Assembly (NCBI GenBank): GCA_005791165.1
Contig: SXXW01000015.1
Span: 1 to 64,000, forward strand
Source: Cytophagaceae bacterium
GTDB taxonomy: Bacteria; Bacteroidota; Bacteroidia; Cytophagales; Spirosomataceae
Reading direction: 5' to 3'
Length of the DNA: 64,000 bases
Shown: piece by piece, positions 31,439 to 41,398 of the stretch
Numbering within the stretch: the first letter of the stretch is position 1
Layout: each line of letters opens with the position of its first letter
Translations under genes and position numbers: made by a program
The notes under the pieces: generated by a model
The model's input: the letters and a program-made list of their open reading frames with translations, nothing else
Databases searched by the model: none
What the model was told of the DNA's origin: nothing

Positions 31439-32140
31439 TTATTGAAATAAAGTAGCTACAAAATAAGCCGCTGCCGCCGCCGCCGCCCCTATGGAGGCGA
31501 CCTTCAAAGATCCAATCCATGGATTTTGATCCGTCACCTTACTTTTGAAATATCCAAAAACCAACAAGGCAATTAATGTTATTTCGGCTGAATATAAGAG
31601 ACCCGACTTGGGATCATCTACATAAAAATAGGGTAAAAGTGGGACAAATCCCCCCACAATGTATGAAATGCCTATCGTAAGTGCAGAGTTTCTAGCTCTA
31701 TTAGGATTAGGTTTTTCCAAGCCCAATTCAAAGCGCATCATAAAATCAACCCATTTGTCTTTATCTTTTGAAATAGCTTCCACGACAATTTCCTGAGCCT
31801 CTGGTGTCAAGCCATATCCTTCAAATACTTCTCTTATTTCTTCTTTTTCCCGCTCAGGAACACGTTCCACTTCTTCATACTCACGCTTTAATTCAGATTC
31901 ATAATGTTCTTGCTCTGTCTGACCAGCTAGATATCCACCCAATCCCATCGCGATTGAACCAGCAACAATTTCTGCAATTCCTGCCGTTGTCACAATGGAC
32001 GATGAGGCTACTGTACCCGAAAGCCCTGCGGCCAAAGCAAAAGGAACTGTTAAACCATCTGACATTCCAATAACAATATCAGTGATAAAATCAGAGCTCT
32101 TTAAATGCTTTTCGTGTAAATGGTGATCAGGTCCGTTCAT
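31439..32140 (-). CDS. VIT1/CCC1 family iron/manganese transporter
   Basis: DIVIGMSDGLTVPFALAAGLSG; AEIVAGSIAMGLGGYLAGQTEQEHYESEL. Confidence 0.93.
   Translation of the reverse strand: MNGPDHHLHEKHLKSSDFITDIVIGMSDGLTVPFALAAGLSGTVASSSIVTTAGIAEIVAGSIAMGLGGYLAGQTEQEHYESELKREYEEVERVPEREKEEIREVFEGYGLTPEAQEIVVEAISKDKDKWVDFMMRFELGLEKPNPNRARNSALTIGISYIVGGFVPLLPYFYVDDPKSGLLYSAEITLIALLVFGYFKSKVTDQNPWIGSLKVASIGAAAAAAAYFVATLFQ
31467..31489. repeat. GCC/GCG triplet tract encoding poly-Ala in the VIT1/CCC1 protein
   Basis: gccgctgccgccgccgccgcccc encodes AAAAAA in a predicted TM helix. Confidence 0.7.
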
Positions 32141-32149
32141 GTCAATTGT

Positions 32150-33733
32150 TTATCTGATGCCATGCATCATTTTTTTAAGAGGTCCAGAAGCTAAGATATA
32201 CAATAATATAGATGCAATTCCTGCCATGATGACAAAAAGCATAAAGAAATCATATAGGTTTTTTATTTCCATGCCTAAAAAGCTTGGAAATAGACCTGTT
32301 GCGATCGCATTTACCGGTGGCAATAAAGCTCCTAAAGTTCCTGCAAGAGCATATCCTGCCGCATTGGCTAAAAACCAAACTCCCATTAACAATGAGGAAA
32401 ATCGTTTAGGGGCTAGCTTCGCAACTAAAGATAAACCAATGGGTGAAAGGCATAATTCACCCATCGTATGGAATAGGTACATAATAAATAACCATACCAC
32501 GCCCAGTTTTTGTGAGCCTAAATCTTTTACTTGAATCGCAATAATGAAATATCCTAAAGCCAATAACATAAGTCCAATGGCCTGCTTGGCGGGAGAATTA
32601 GGTTCAATGCCTCTTTTCTGCATCCAAATCCAAAACCAGCTAAATGGAAAGGCTAAAAGAATGATGAAAAATGAATTGGCGTTCTGAACGGAGCTAGGTG
32701 GTAATTCAATCCCAAAGAAATTTAAATCAGTTTGTTGGTCCGCAATAAATGTCAATGATGAACCGGCCTGCTCGTATGCTGACCAAAAGAAAATGACAAA
32801 AAATGAAATGATGTACATGACATAAATTCTTTGACGTTCAACGCTCGTCAAAGTTTTATCTGTCATAATCAAAAATGCTAAACTAATTCCAGCGGAATAA
32901 ATGACTGGATAAACCCAATCTTTGATAGGATTTGGTATTTCTGTTAGAAACAAATAATGGAATAGATAGACTAATGACGTAAAAATTAAAAGGGTAAGGC
33001 CAATCGATTTTGTTGTAAAATCTGCTTTTTCTGCCTCTTGGTCTGCTTCTTGTACTTTATTGAAATCAGGTGCTAGGCCAACAGGACTCCCATCCGGCTT
33101 CAGTAAATATTTATTTTTCAAAAAATAAAAAGTAATTGTGCCAATCATCATTGCGCCACCAGCAGCTAAAAAGCCCCATTTAAAAGCATCAAGATTTCTG
33201 ACTCCATCTACTTTTACATCTCCTAACAACGGACAAATCATCATTCCCAATAATGCCCCTGTATTAATACCCATATAAAAGATAGTAAATGCAGCATCTA
33301 GACGGCTATCGCCTTTGGCATATAATTGACCTACCATAGATGAAATATTAGGTTTGAAAAATCCATTACCCAGGATTAAAAACAATAAACCTGACCACAT
33401 GAAAATATTAGCGGTTTCAACTCCCTCAAGAAACGTACTCGCTGATCCAAAAAGTAATAGTTGGCCAATAGCCATCGTGATCCCACCCAAAAGAATACAA
33501 TTCCTATTTCCTAAATATCGATCTGATACATATCCACCCAACATGGTAGTTAGGTAACTTAACCCTAAAAATCCCCCATAAATGATGGATGCTTCGTTTT
33601 GCTTATAGGCTAGTGCATTTACTAAAAATAAAGAAAGTAAGGCACGCATTCCATAAAAATTGAAGCGCTCCCACATTTCCGTGCTATATAGTACATAAAG
33701 CCCTTTAGGATGCGAAGAAGTATTTTGATTCAT
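32150..33733 (-). CDS. POT/PTR family peptide MFS transporter
   Basis: STEMWERFNFYGMRALLSLFL; GGYVSDRYLGNRN; GNGFFKPNISSMVGQLY. Confidence 0.95.
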   Translation of the reverse strand: MNQNTSSHPKGLYVLYSTEMWERFNFYGMRALLSLFLVNALAYKQNEASIIYGGFLGLSYLTTMLGGYVSDRYLGNRNCILLGGITMAIGQLLLFGSASTFLEGVETANIFMWSGLLFLILGNGFFKPNISSMVGQLYAKGDSRLDAAFTIFYMGINTGALLGMMICPLLGDVKVDGVRNLDAFKWGFLAAGGAMMIGTITFYFLKNKYLLKPDGSPVGLAPDFNKVQEADQEAEKADFTTKSIGLTLLIFTSLVYLFHYLFLTEIPNPIKDWVYPVIYSAGISLAFLIMTDKTLTSVERQRIYVMYIISFFVIFFWSAYEQAGSSLTFIADQQTDLNFFGIELPPSSVQNANSFFIILLAFPFSWFWIWMQKRGIEPNSPAKQAIGLMLLALGYFIIAIQVKDLGSQKLGVVWLFIMYLFHTMGELCLSPIGLSLVAKLAPKRFSSLLMGVWFLANAAGYALAGTLGALLPPVNAIATGLFPSFLGMEIKNLYDFFMLFVIMAGIASILLYILASGPLKKMMHGIR

Positions 33734-33907
33734 AGTTGATTGGTCAATTTTAATGACAATATAGGTAGATAATTTAGTTTTTATATTTTTTCAATCCCAA
33801 ATTTAATTTTAAATATTGATTTTATTGGGCTGGATTTTAATCAAAGATGTGAAACCTTTTTTGTAATATTGTTGATTAGATTAGTCAAAAGAAAAATTTA
33901 GATTTTT

Positions 33908-34687
33908 ATGGGTAAAATCATAGCAATTGCAAATCAAAAGGGTGGGGTAGGTAAAACAACTACTGCAATTAATTTAGCAGCTAGTCTAGCCGCCTTAGAT
34001 TTAAAAACATTGCTAATTGATGCTGATCCCCAGGCAAATTCAACTTCTGGTTTAGGTTTTAATCCCAAAGAGATTTCACAAAGTATTTATGAATGCATGG
34101 TTGGGATTTCGTTGGTTAAAGACAGTATATTGCCCACAGAAGTTCCGTTTTTGGATATCATTCCTTCGCATATTGATTTAGTAGGAGCTGAAATTGAAAT
34201 GATTAATTTGACAAACCGGGAGGGTAAAATGAAAGAAGCCTTAAAGGAAATTAAAGACGATTATGATTTTATTATCATGGACTGTTCACCTTCTCTTGGA
34301 TTAATTACGATCAATAGTTTAACAGCGGCTGATTCGGTGATTATTCCCGTTCAATGTGAATATTATGCTTTGGAGGGTTTAGGAAAGCTTTTGAATACAA
34401 TTAAGATTATACAAAGTCGTTTAAATACCCAATTGCTTATCGAGGGAATTTTATTGACCATGTATGATTTGAGGTTGCGTTTATCGAATCAAGTGGTTAA
34501 TGAGGTAAATTCTCATTTTAAAAATATGGTTTTTGAGACGATTATACCTAGAAATATTCGTTTGTCGGAGTCTCCGAGTTATGGAATACCAGCTATTTTG
34601 CATGATGCAGAAAGTAAAGGAGCTATCAGTTATTTAAATCTCGCTAAAGAAATTGTGCGAAAAAATGGTCTTTTGTTGGAGATATAA
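33908..34687 (+). CDS. parA: chromosome partitioning ATPase ParA
   Basis: IAIANQKGGVGKTTTAINLAASLA; LIDADPQANSTSG. Confidence 0.96.
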   Translation: MGKIIAIANQKGGVGKTTTAINLAASLAALDLKTLLIDADPQANSTSGLGFNPKEISQSIYECMVGISLVKDSILPTEVPFLDIIPSHIDLVGAEIEMINLTNREGKMKEALKEIKDDYDFIIMDCSPSLGLITINSLTAADSVIIPVQCEYYALEGLGKLLNTIKIIQSRLNTQLLIEGILLTMYDLRLRLSNQVVNEVNSHFKNMVFETIIPRNIRLSESPSYGIPAILHDAESKGAISYLNLAKEIVRKNGLLLEI

Positions 34688-34699
34688 TTTTTTAATGTA

Positions 34700-35617
34700 A
34701 TGAGTAAACAAGAGTCAAATTTGAAGAAGAGAATTGGATTGGGTAGGGGATTAGGGGCATTATTGGAAGATTCTGATAAGCTACAAGCGAAAGGTTTACA
34801 TGCCTCTGATTATGCAGGAAGTCTTGATTCCGTGAATTTGATGGAAGAAATTGCATTAGATTGCATTGAGACAAATCCATTTCAACCTCGTGAACATTTT
34901 GAAGTAGAGGCATTAAATGATCTAGCTGAGTCCATTAGAGTTCAAGGAATTATTCAGCCGATTACGGTTAGAAAAATTGCTCCACGCAAATTCCAATTAA
35001 TTTCTGGGGAAAGAAGATTTCAGGCTTCAAAATTAGCTGGTTTGACTCGAATTCCTGCCTATGTGCGTATGGCGGATGACCAACAAATGATTGAGTTGGC
35101 CTTAATTGAAAATATTCAACGAGAAAATTTAAATGCCATTGAGATTGCTCTTTCCTATAAAAGATTAATGGAAGAGTGTCATTTAAAGCAGGAAGATTTG
35201 GGTGCTCGAGTAGGTAAAAATAGATCTACGGTAACTAATTATATTCGTTTACTTAAATTACCGGCACATATTCAAATTGCGATTCGTGATAATAAAATAT
35301 CCATGGGGCATGCTCGTTCGTTAATTTCCTTAGAAAATACAGAGATTCAAAATGCCCTATTCTTAAAAACGATTTCAGAAGAATGGTCGGTTAGGAAATT
35401 GGAGGATGCTGTTAGGCAATCTTCTCATCCAGAAGTCAACCCAGTTGATAGGTCAGAGGTTAAAGTGGATCAATTGCGTTCATGGCAAGCTAATTTATCT
35501 ACCTTGTTTAAATTACCTGTCAGTTTAAAAATGAATGACGATGGTAAGGGTGAATTGAAGGTGTCATTTAAGTCTAAAGAGGAACTTGAAAAGTTGATTT
35601 CTTTTGTTCAAAAATAG
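34700..35617 (+). CDS. parB: chromosome partitioning protein ParB
   Basis: GLGRGLGALLED; NPFQPREHFE; ISGERRFQASKLAG; NIQRENLNAIE. Confidence 0.96.
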   Translation: MSKQESNLKKRIGLGRGLGALLEDSDKLQAKGLHASDYAGSLDSVNLMEEIALDCIETNPFQPREHFEVEALNDLAESIRVQGIIQPITVRKIAPRKFQLISGERRFQASKLAGLTRIPAYVRMADDQQMIELALIENIQRENLNAIEIALSYKRLMEECHLKQEDLGARVGKNRSTVTNYIRLLKLPAHIQIAIRDNKISMGHARSLISLENTEIQNALFLKTISEEWSVRKLEDAVRQSSHPEVNPVDRSEVKVDQLRSWQANLSTLFKLPVSLKMNDDGKGELKVSFKSKEELEKLISFVQK

Positions 35618-35621
35618 CCTA

Positions 35622-36254
35622 ATGAGGTTTAAATTACATTTTCATGCATTTGTCTTAAGCATATTTTTTTCGATAAATATGCAGGGAAACGTAGTGGATA
35701 CGACCAGTACTAAAACTGATTCAACGTCCATAAGTTTAATCCCCAAAAGTAAAATTATTCCTAGAGTGAGTACATTGCACTCATTAATGATCCCTGGTTG
35801 GGGACAAATTAATAATCGTCAGTATTGGAAATTGCCATTGGTTGCAGGTGCATTTGTCACATTAGGTTTAATTGCCAATTACAATCATCAGCGTTACATG
35901 AAGTATAGGGATTATTATTATATTGTTTCACCTCATTCCGAAGATCCTTCTTATGTTCCTCCTTCTACGGTCGCGGTTCCTTATGAAGATGGGGTGATAA
36001 GAGATTTGGATGTAAATCAATTAAAGCGTTTGAATGATGGGTTTAGAAGAAATAGAGATTATACATTTATAGGGCTTGCTGTAGCGTGGGCATTTAATGT
36101 GATTGATGCTAATGTAAGTGCTCATTTAAAGACTTTTGATGTATCTGATGATATAAGTTTAAAGATTAAACCTAATTTTGAATTTGATCCTATTTCAAAA
36201 GGAATGTTTTCTAGTGTATCTTTGACTTTTAATTTTAAAAATCGATTGCGATGA
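35622..36254 (+). CDS. DUF5683-like protein
   Basis: HSLMIPGWGQINNRQYWKLPLVAGAF; position after parB typical of Bacteroidota. Confidence 0.8.
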   Translation: MRFKLHFHAFVLSIFFSINMQGNVVDTTSTKTDSTSISLIPKSKIIPRVSTLHSLMIPGWGQINNRQYWKLPLVAGAFVTLGLIANYNHQRYMKYRDYYYIVSPHSEDPSYVPPSTVAVPYEDGVIRDLDVNQLKRLNDGFRRNRDYTFIGLAVAWAFNVIDANVSAHLKTFDVSDDISLKIKPNFEFDPISKGMFSSVSLTFNFKNRLR

Positions 36255-36964
36255 GGATAGTTTTAATTGGTTATGGAAAAATGGGAAAGGAGATTGAGCG
36301 CATAGCGATAGACCGTGGGCATCAAATAGTTTCCAAAATAGATATTGAAAATCCGGACGATTTAATTTCTTTAACGAATAAAGATGTAGACGTTGCTATT
36401 GAATTTTCAAATCCTATTTCTGTATTTTCCAATATCATGAAGTGTATTGAGAAACAAATTCCTATCGTTTGTGGTACCACAGGTTGGTTAGAGAAAAAAT
36501 CTGAAGTTGAAAAAGCGACTCAATCATTTGATTCAACTTTTTTTTACGCTTCTAATTATTCAATAGGTGTTAATTTATTTTTCAAATTAAATAAGCAATT
36601 GGCAAAATTAATGCAACCGCATGCTGGATATGATATTTATACGAATGAAATCCATCATGTAGAGAAAAAAGACTCGCCAAGTGGGACCGCCATCACGATT
36701 GCAGAAGGAATCATGAGTCAATATTCAAATAAGAAAAAATGGGTTAATAATGAAATTCCGGGTGCAGATGAAATTGCTATTTGGTCGCAGAGGGAATCCA
36801 CTAAACCTGGTACGCATACGGTAAAATACATTTCTAAGGTGGATCAAATTGAAGTTACTCATGAGGCATTTAGCCGCGAGGGTTTTGCATTGGGTGCTGT
36901 GATTGCTGCAGAATGGATTTTAGGCAAAAAGGGTGTATTAGGTATGGATGACATGTTAAATTAA
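36251..36964 (+). CDS. dapB: 4-hydroxy-tetrahydrodipicolinate reductase
   Basis: VLIGYGKMGKEIE; HHVEKKDSPSGTAITIAEGI. Confidence 0.95.
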   Translation: MRIVLIGYGKMGKEIERIAIDRGHQIVSKIDIENPDDLISLTNKDVDVAIEFSNPISVFSNIMKCIEKQIPIVCGTTGWLEKKSEVEKATQSFDSTFFYASNYSIGVNLFFKLNKQLAKLMQPHAGYDIYTNEIHHVEKKDSPSGTAITIAEGIMSQYSNKKKWVNNEIPGADEIAIWSQRESTKPGTHTVKYISKVDQIEVTHEAFSREGFALGAVIAAEWILGKKGVLGMDDMLN

Positions 36965-37752
36965 TGGGGATGTTGAAATTGGATCAATTGAAATCGGATT
37001 TAAAGGAAAATGGAGTTATTGTTATTCCAGGTTTTTTCGAGCGCAAATTAATTGAGGATATTCAATTAGCAGCCAAGAATATTTTCCAAATTCAATTTGA
37101 TCATTTAGGTATAAAGGGAGATTATTTATCTCAAATGACTCAGTTGTTTCAAAATCATTTAGACACTTTTATTAGTTGCGGCAAGTTGATTCAAACAGGA
37201 TTAGTTGAATTATATCAATTATCCGTGAATCCGGATTTGATTGAATTAGTGAAAAATTTGGGTTTATCGATGCCTTTGATGTGTACTCGTCCCATGTTAT
37301 TTTTCAATCATCCTAACCTTGCCATGTCGGAGCATTTCTATAAAACTCCCTTGCATCAAGATTGGGTTTCTATGTTGGCTTCACAGGATTCGATTGTTGT
37401 TTGGTTTCCTTTAATTGATTTGGAAATTGGACATGGCCCTGTCATTTTTTACCCGGGTTCTCATAAATTGGGACCACTGACGGATAAATTAGAAAATGGT
37501 TTTGCTGAGGTGCCCTTTGACCGAAGTGCATATCCTAAATTACAACCTGAAGTGAATATGGGGGATATTGTCATTTTTTCAACCTTGCTAGTTCACGAAT
37601 CGGGTGTTATCACCAATAATCAAATAAGGTGGTCTTCTCATTTACGGTACACCAATATGGAAGATGTTGATTTTGTAGAAAGAGGTTTTCCTTCGCCCTA
37701 CATAAATAAACCATCACAAGAGTTAATAGATAAGTATTTACACAAAAAATAA
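36964..37752 (+). CDS. phytanoyl-CoA dioxygenase (PhyH) family protein
   Basis: PLHQDWVSML (HxD) and distal LVHESG; WFPLIDLEIGHGPVIFYPGSHKLG. Confidence 0.88.
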   Translation: MGMLKLDQLKSDLKENGVIVIPGFFERKLIEDIQLAAKNIFQIQFDHLGIKGDYLSQMTQLFQNHLDTFISCGKLIQTGLVELYQLSVNPDLIELVKNLGLSMPLMCTRPMLFFNHPNLAMSEHFYKTPLHQDWVSMLASQDSIVVWFPLIDLEIGHGPVIFYPGSHKLGPLTDKLENGFAEVPFDRSAYPKLQPEVNMGDIVIFSTLLVHESGVITNNQIRWSSHLRYTNMEDVDFVERGFPSPYINKPSQELIDKYLHKK

Positions 37753-37756
37753 TTTT

Positions 37757-38902
37757 ATGAATTCCAAAGACGCAAAAAAACCTACGCAAAAATCAGCCTT
37801 TAGAGAGTGGTTGGATTCTGTTTTATTTGCAGTAGTCGCGGCTACCCTGATTCGCTTTTTTCTTTTTGAAGCATATACGATTCCTACTCCATCCATGGAA
37901 AGTTCGTTGATGGTCGGTGATTTTTTGTTTGTTAGTAAAATGCATTATGGGGTTCGGACGCCAAAAACTCCTTTACAATTACCTTTAACGCATCAAAAAA
38001 TATGGTTCACAAATATACCGTCTTATTTACGGTGGTTGAATTTGCCAACTTTCCGTTTGCCTGGCTTCACAGAAGTTAAAAAAGGAGATGCCGTTGTTTT
38101 TAATGCACCAAATTGGGAAGATGATGGAGATGCTCCTTTAGATCTGCGTACTTTTTATGTAAAAAGGTGTGTAGGTACACCTGGTGATATTATTGAAGTT
38201 CGGAACCAACAGGTATTTGTCAATAATAAGGCCTTGGAAAATCCAGAAAGAATGCAACATCCTGTGTTTATGAAGACCAAGGAAACATTAGAAGAAAGTT
38301 TTTTCGATCAGTTCGGCATTCGCAATTCTCCTAATGCAAGTTTTGATTCAGCAGATTGGTTGCCTTTGGCTGACTCAGTTAACCAATTGGTTGGATACAA
38401 ATTGAATACATCTGCAAGTAAGATTTCAGAAATTTCTAAATCTTCATTTTCTAAATCTTTTGATTATGATTCATTTAAAGATGTAAAAGGACAGGCATTT
38501 GAAGCTATTTTCCCTCATGATACCACGCAGTTCAAATGGAATAGAGATTGGTTTGGGCCATTACAAATTCCGGCAAAAGGCTGGACTGTCAATTTAGATG
38601 CCAAAAATGTCAAATTATACCAAGAAACTATTCAGAAGTACGAAGGAAACGAAGGTATAACGATCGACGGAGATAAAATTTCACAAAATGGAAAAGTATT
38701 AATTAGCTATACTTTTAAACAAGATTACTATTTTATGATGGGGGATAACCGCCATAATTCAGCTGATTCACGGTTTTGGGGATTTGTACCTGCCGATCAT
38801 ATCGTAGGAAAAGCTGTATTTGTTTGGATGTCATTAGATCCTAATAAAGGTCTTTTTTCCGGTAAAATTCGCTGGAATCGCATCTTCCGTTTTGTCAATT
38901 AG
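37757..38902 (+). CDS. lepB: signal peptidase I
   Basis: IPTPSMESSLMVGDFLFVSK; FYVKRCVGTPGDII; MMGDNRHNSADSRFWGFVP. Confidence 0.96.
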   Translation: MNSKDAKKPTQKSAFREWLDSVLFAVVAATLIRFFLFEAYTIPTPSMESSLMVGDFLFVSKMHYGVRTPKTPLQLPLTHQKIWFTNIPSYLRWLNLPTFRLPGFTEVKKGDAVVFNAPNWEDDGDAPLDLRTFYVKRCVGTPGDIIEVRNQQVFVNNKALENPERMQHPVFMKTKETLEESFFDQFGIRNSPNASFDSADWLPLADSVNQLVGYKLNTSASKISEISKSSFSKSFDYDSFKDVKGQAFEAIFPHDTTQFKWNRDWFGPLQIPAKGWTVNLDAKNVKLYQETIQKYEGNEGITIDGDKISQNGKVLISYTFKQDYYFMMGDNRHNSADSRFWGFVPADHIVGKAVFVWMSLDPNKGLFSGKIRWNRIFRFVN

Positions 38903-40071
38903 ATAACTCTTAATACAAATCCTTTTAAGTAATTACTTTCTGGGTGAAATAAGTTGATCGGATGGTCTGGAGCCTGTGTCATTTGATGAATGACTTGGAT
39001 TTCCCTACCAGTCTCTATCCCTGCTGAGACCAACATATTATAAAATAAGTCTCTCGTAATTACTTGTGAGCACGAATATGTGAAAATTAGACCGTTTTTC
39101 TTGATTTTTTTAATGGCCAAATAATTGATTTTTTGATACCCTTGGAGTGCCTTATGTTTACTGCTAATCGATTTAGCAAAGGCTGGTGGATCCAAAATAA
39201 TGATATCAAATTCTTCTTCACAATTCTTTAAATAGGGTAGTGTTTCGCCTACAATAGATTCATGTTTCTTATTTGGGAATTCATTTAAAGTCAAATTGAT
39301 GTTGACTAAATCAATGGCTTTAGCTGAAGTGTCTAGTGATACTACCTTTTTGGCACCTTCCTTAAGTGCATACATGGAAAATCCGCCTGAATAGCAAAAT
39401 GTATTTAAGATGGTCTTGCCTTTTGAATACTGTGATAGTAATTGCCTATTATCCCGTTGGTCAATGAAGAAACCTGTTTTTTGCCCAGTAACCCAATTGA
39501 CCGAAAATTTTATTCCATTTTCTACAATTTCATAAGGTGTATCCGCTTTTCCTTCTAAATAATCATTGTTGCAGTTTTTAGCATACTCAGGTGGCAATGT
39601 TTCTTTGCTCTTATCATAAATAGCTTTAATCTTTTTTCCAAAAACGTGCTTTAAAGCATTCACGACTTCCATTCGATCTAAATGCATTCCAATGGTATGC
39701 GCCTGAAATACAAAAACTCCGTTATAATGGTCGATCACTAATCCAGGGCATCCGTCACCTTCACCATGTATTAGTCGGTATGCATTAGTTTCTCCTAATG
39801 GAAGCTTTTCCCTTAAATCAGAAGCATTTTGAATTTTTTGTATCCAGAATTCTTCTTTTGAAGTGATCTCTTGGAAAGAAACAATTTTGACAGAAATACT
39901 TCCATGATGAAAATGACCTGTTCCTAAGAACTCATCTCTTGAACTGATTACCTTGACCCAATCTCCATCTTTCAAATGATCACTTTGTTTTAAGATAGCT
40001 CCTGAGAAAATCCAAGGATGAAATCTCTTCACTGGAGAATCTTTTCCTGGTTTTAGCTGTACAAATTTCAT
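38899..40071 (-). CDS. class I SAM-dependent 23S rRNA methyltransferase, RlmI-like
   Basis: PUA-like N-term (RFHPWIFSGAI); TGQKTGFFIDQRDNR, LNTFCYSGGFSMYAL, LDPPAFAKS; start chosen at MKFVQLK. Confidence 0.92.
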   Translation of the reverse strand: MKFVQLKPGKDSPVKRFHPWIFSGAILKQSDHLKDGDWVKVISSRDEFLGTGHFHHGSISVKIVSFQEITSKEEFWIQKIQNASDLREKLPLGETNAYRLIHGEGDGCPGLVIDHYNGVFVFQAHTIGMHLDRMEVVNALKHVFGKKIKAIYDKSKETLPPEYAKNCNNDYLEGKADTPYEIVENGIKFSVNWVTGQKTGFFIDQRDNRQLLSQYSKGKTILNTFCYSGGFSMYALKEGAKKVVSLDTSAKAIDLVNINLTLNEFPNKKHESIVGETLPYLKNCEEEFDIIILDPPAFAKSISSKHKALQGYQKINYLAIKKIKKNGLIFTYSCSQVITRDLFYNMLVSAGIETGREIQVIHQMTQAPDHPINLFHPESNYLKGFVLRVI

Positions 40072-40099
40072 GTCTTCCATCCTGTAAAATTGCAAAATT

Positions 40100-41005
40100 T
40101 TATTTAAAAAAGGGTTGACCCGCTTCAATCCAAGCAGAATACCAAATGTCGCCTACATGTTTATAAGCACTTTGAAACCGATCTTCTATTTGATGGTCAA
40201 GTACTTGATGATATTTTTTACTGTATTCTAGGCTATAATTCTTTTGTAGTGCGTTTCCTTTTTTTTCAAACGTATATTTCTTTGACTGCTTAAATGTGGT
40301 ATTTAATTTGGCTTCTTTGTCGATTAAAATCTTCACTTGAGCGTGTGATTCTAAAACCCAATCCCAGGCCGATTTAGTTACATTGGAGATAAATGTGGCT
40401 GGACCAACCCACTCCTCTAAAGCCTCATTTAATAGTTCTGGAATACGAGATTCCCAAAAAGCATGCAATCCTGTTTGTCCCGTTTTTTGTCCGTCATAAT
40501 TAGACGTCGTATGCAATGGAACATGTAAATCTCCAATGTAGTGGCCCATTTCTGCGGATAATTTAATAATCTTGATGGTGTCTCGACGAGTAAACGCATA
40601 TTTTAATTGTTGGTATAAAATGGGAATATGCCAAGGAACGATTCCGTGTTTTACTAAACTATCTTGATGCATATTTTTTGTTATAACATCCCAACTTGTA
40701 TAGCTAATATCATCAATTTTATATCGATCTAAATCTATATAATGCCTTGATGCCTCATTGTCCATGATGTATCTTCGTTGGTCTGGCAAAACCGATAGAT
40801 CTTCAATTTCCTTTTGATGCCTTTTATAAAATTTTATCATTTCCATGGGCAAGGTATATATGGCTAGCGTGTTTATTTTTTTATGCGCAAAAAATCCCCA
40901 AGGTTTGGTTAATTCGCTTGAATATCCTCTTGAATGAAGTGTTAGGACTAAAATAATAAGTAGCTGATAGCTTTTTTTGTTCAGGATGTTGTGTTTTAAA
41001 ATCAT
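40100..41005 (-). CDS. zinc-dependent phospholipase C / S1-P1 nuclease-like secreted protein
   Basis: N-terminal hydrophobic signal; WGFFAHKKINTLAIYTLP, AEMGHYIGDLHVPLHTTSNYDG, GLHAFWESRI zinc-ligand pattern. Confidence 0.82.
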   Translation of the reverse strand: MILKHNILNKKSYQLLIILVLTLHSRGYSSELTKPWGFFAHKKINTLAIYTLPMEMIKFYKRHQKEIEDLSVLPDQRRYIMDNEASRHYIDLDRYKIDDISYTSWDVITKNMHQDSLVKHGIVPWHIPILYQQLKYAFTRRDTIKIIKLSAEMGHYIGDLHVPLHTTSNYDGQKTGQTGLHAFWESRIPELLNEALEEWVGPATFISNVTKSAWDWVLESHAQVKILIDKEAKLNTTFKQSKKYTFEKKGNALQKNYSLEYSKKYHQVLDHQIEDRFQSAYKHVGDIWYSAWIEAGQPFFK

Positions 41006-41011
41006 TTTGTT

Positions 41012-41019
41012 TAATTTTG
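41012..41019 (+). promoter_or_regulatory. putative rpsT promoter (-33 TTG, -7 TAATTTTG)
   Basis: TTG at 40989-40991, N20, TAATTTTG at 41012-41019: good Bacteroidota promoter geometry. Confidence 0.6.
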
Positions 41020-41057
41020 CATTTCAATTTTATTAGAATAAGAAGATTATTTAAACA

Positions 41058-41315
41058 ATGGCAAATCATAAATCAGCATTAAAGCGTATTAGAGCAAATG
41101 AATCAAAGCGTTTGCGCAACCGTTATCAACACAAGTCAACTCGTACGATGATTAAAAATCTTCGTTTGACAACAGATAAATCTATTGTGGTTGATTTGTA
41201 CAAAAAGGTTTCTTCTGCTCTAGATAAATTAGCTAAGAAAAATATTATTCATAAGAATAAAGCAGCAAATCAAAAATCTAAATTAGCTAAGTTGGCGAAT
41301 AAATTAGCCGCATAG
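41058..41315 (+). CDS. rpsT: 30S ribosomal protein S20
   Basis: MANHKSALKRIRANESKRLRNRYQHKSTRTMIKNL. Confidence 0.98.
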   Translation: MANHKSALKRIRANESKRLRNRYQHKSTRTMIKNLRLTTDKSIVVDLYKKVSSALDKLAKKNIIHKNKAANQKSKLAKLANKLAA

Positions 41316-41338
41316 TTTTAGATTATCAGCATATTGAT

Positions 41339-41361
41339 AAACCCCACAATCGCGGGGTTTT
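41339..41361 (+). terminator. intrinsic terminator after rpsT
   Basis: AAACCCC-acaatcgc-GGGGTTTT. Confidence 0.75.
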
Positions 41362-41398
41362 CTTGTTTATATGGATTACCTTCAGGAAAAATGTTCAG

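Noticed and set aside
37757-38902. Long insertion in signal peptidase I as a novel domain
   Set aside because: Large inserts between the catalytic boxes are, as far as I know, usual for Bacteroidota LepB.
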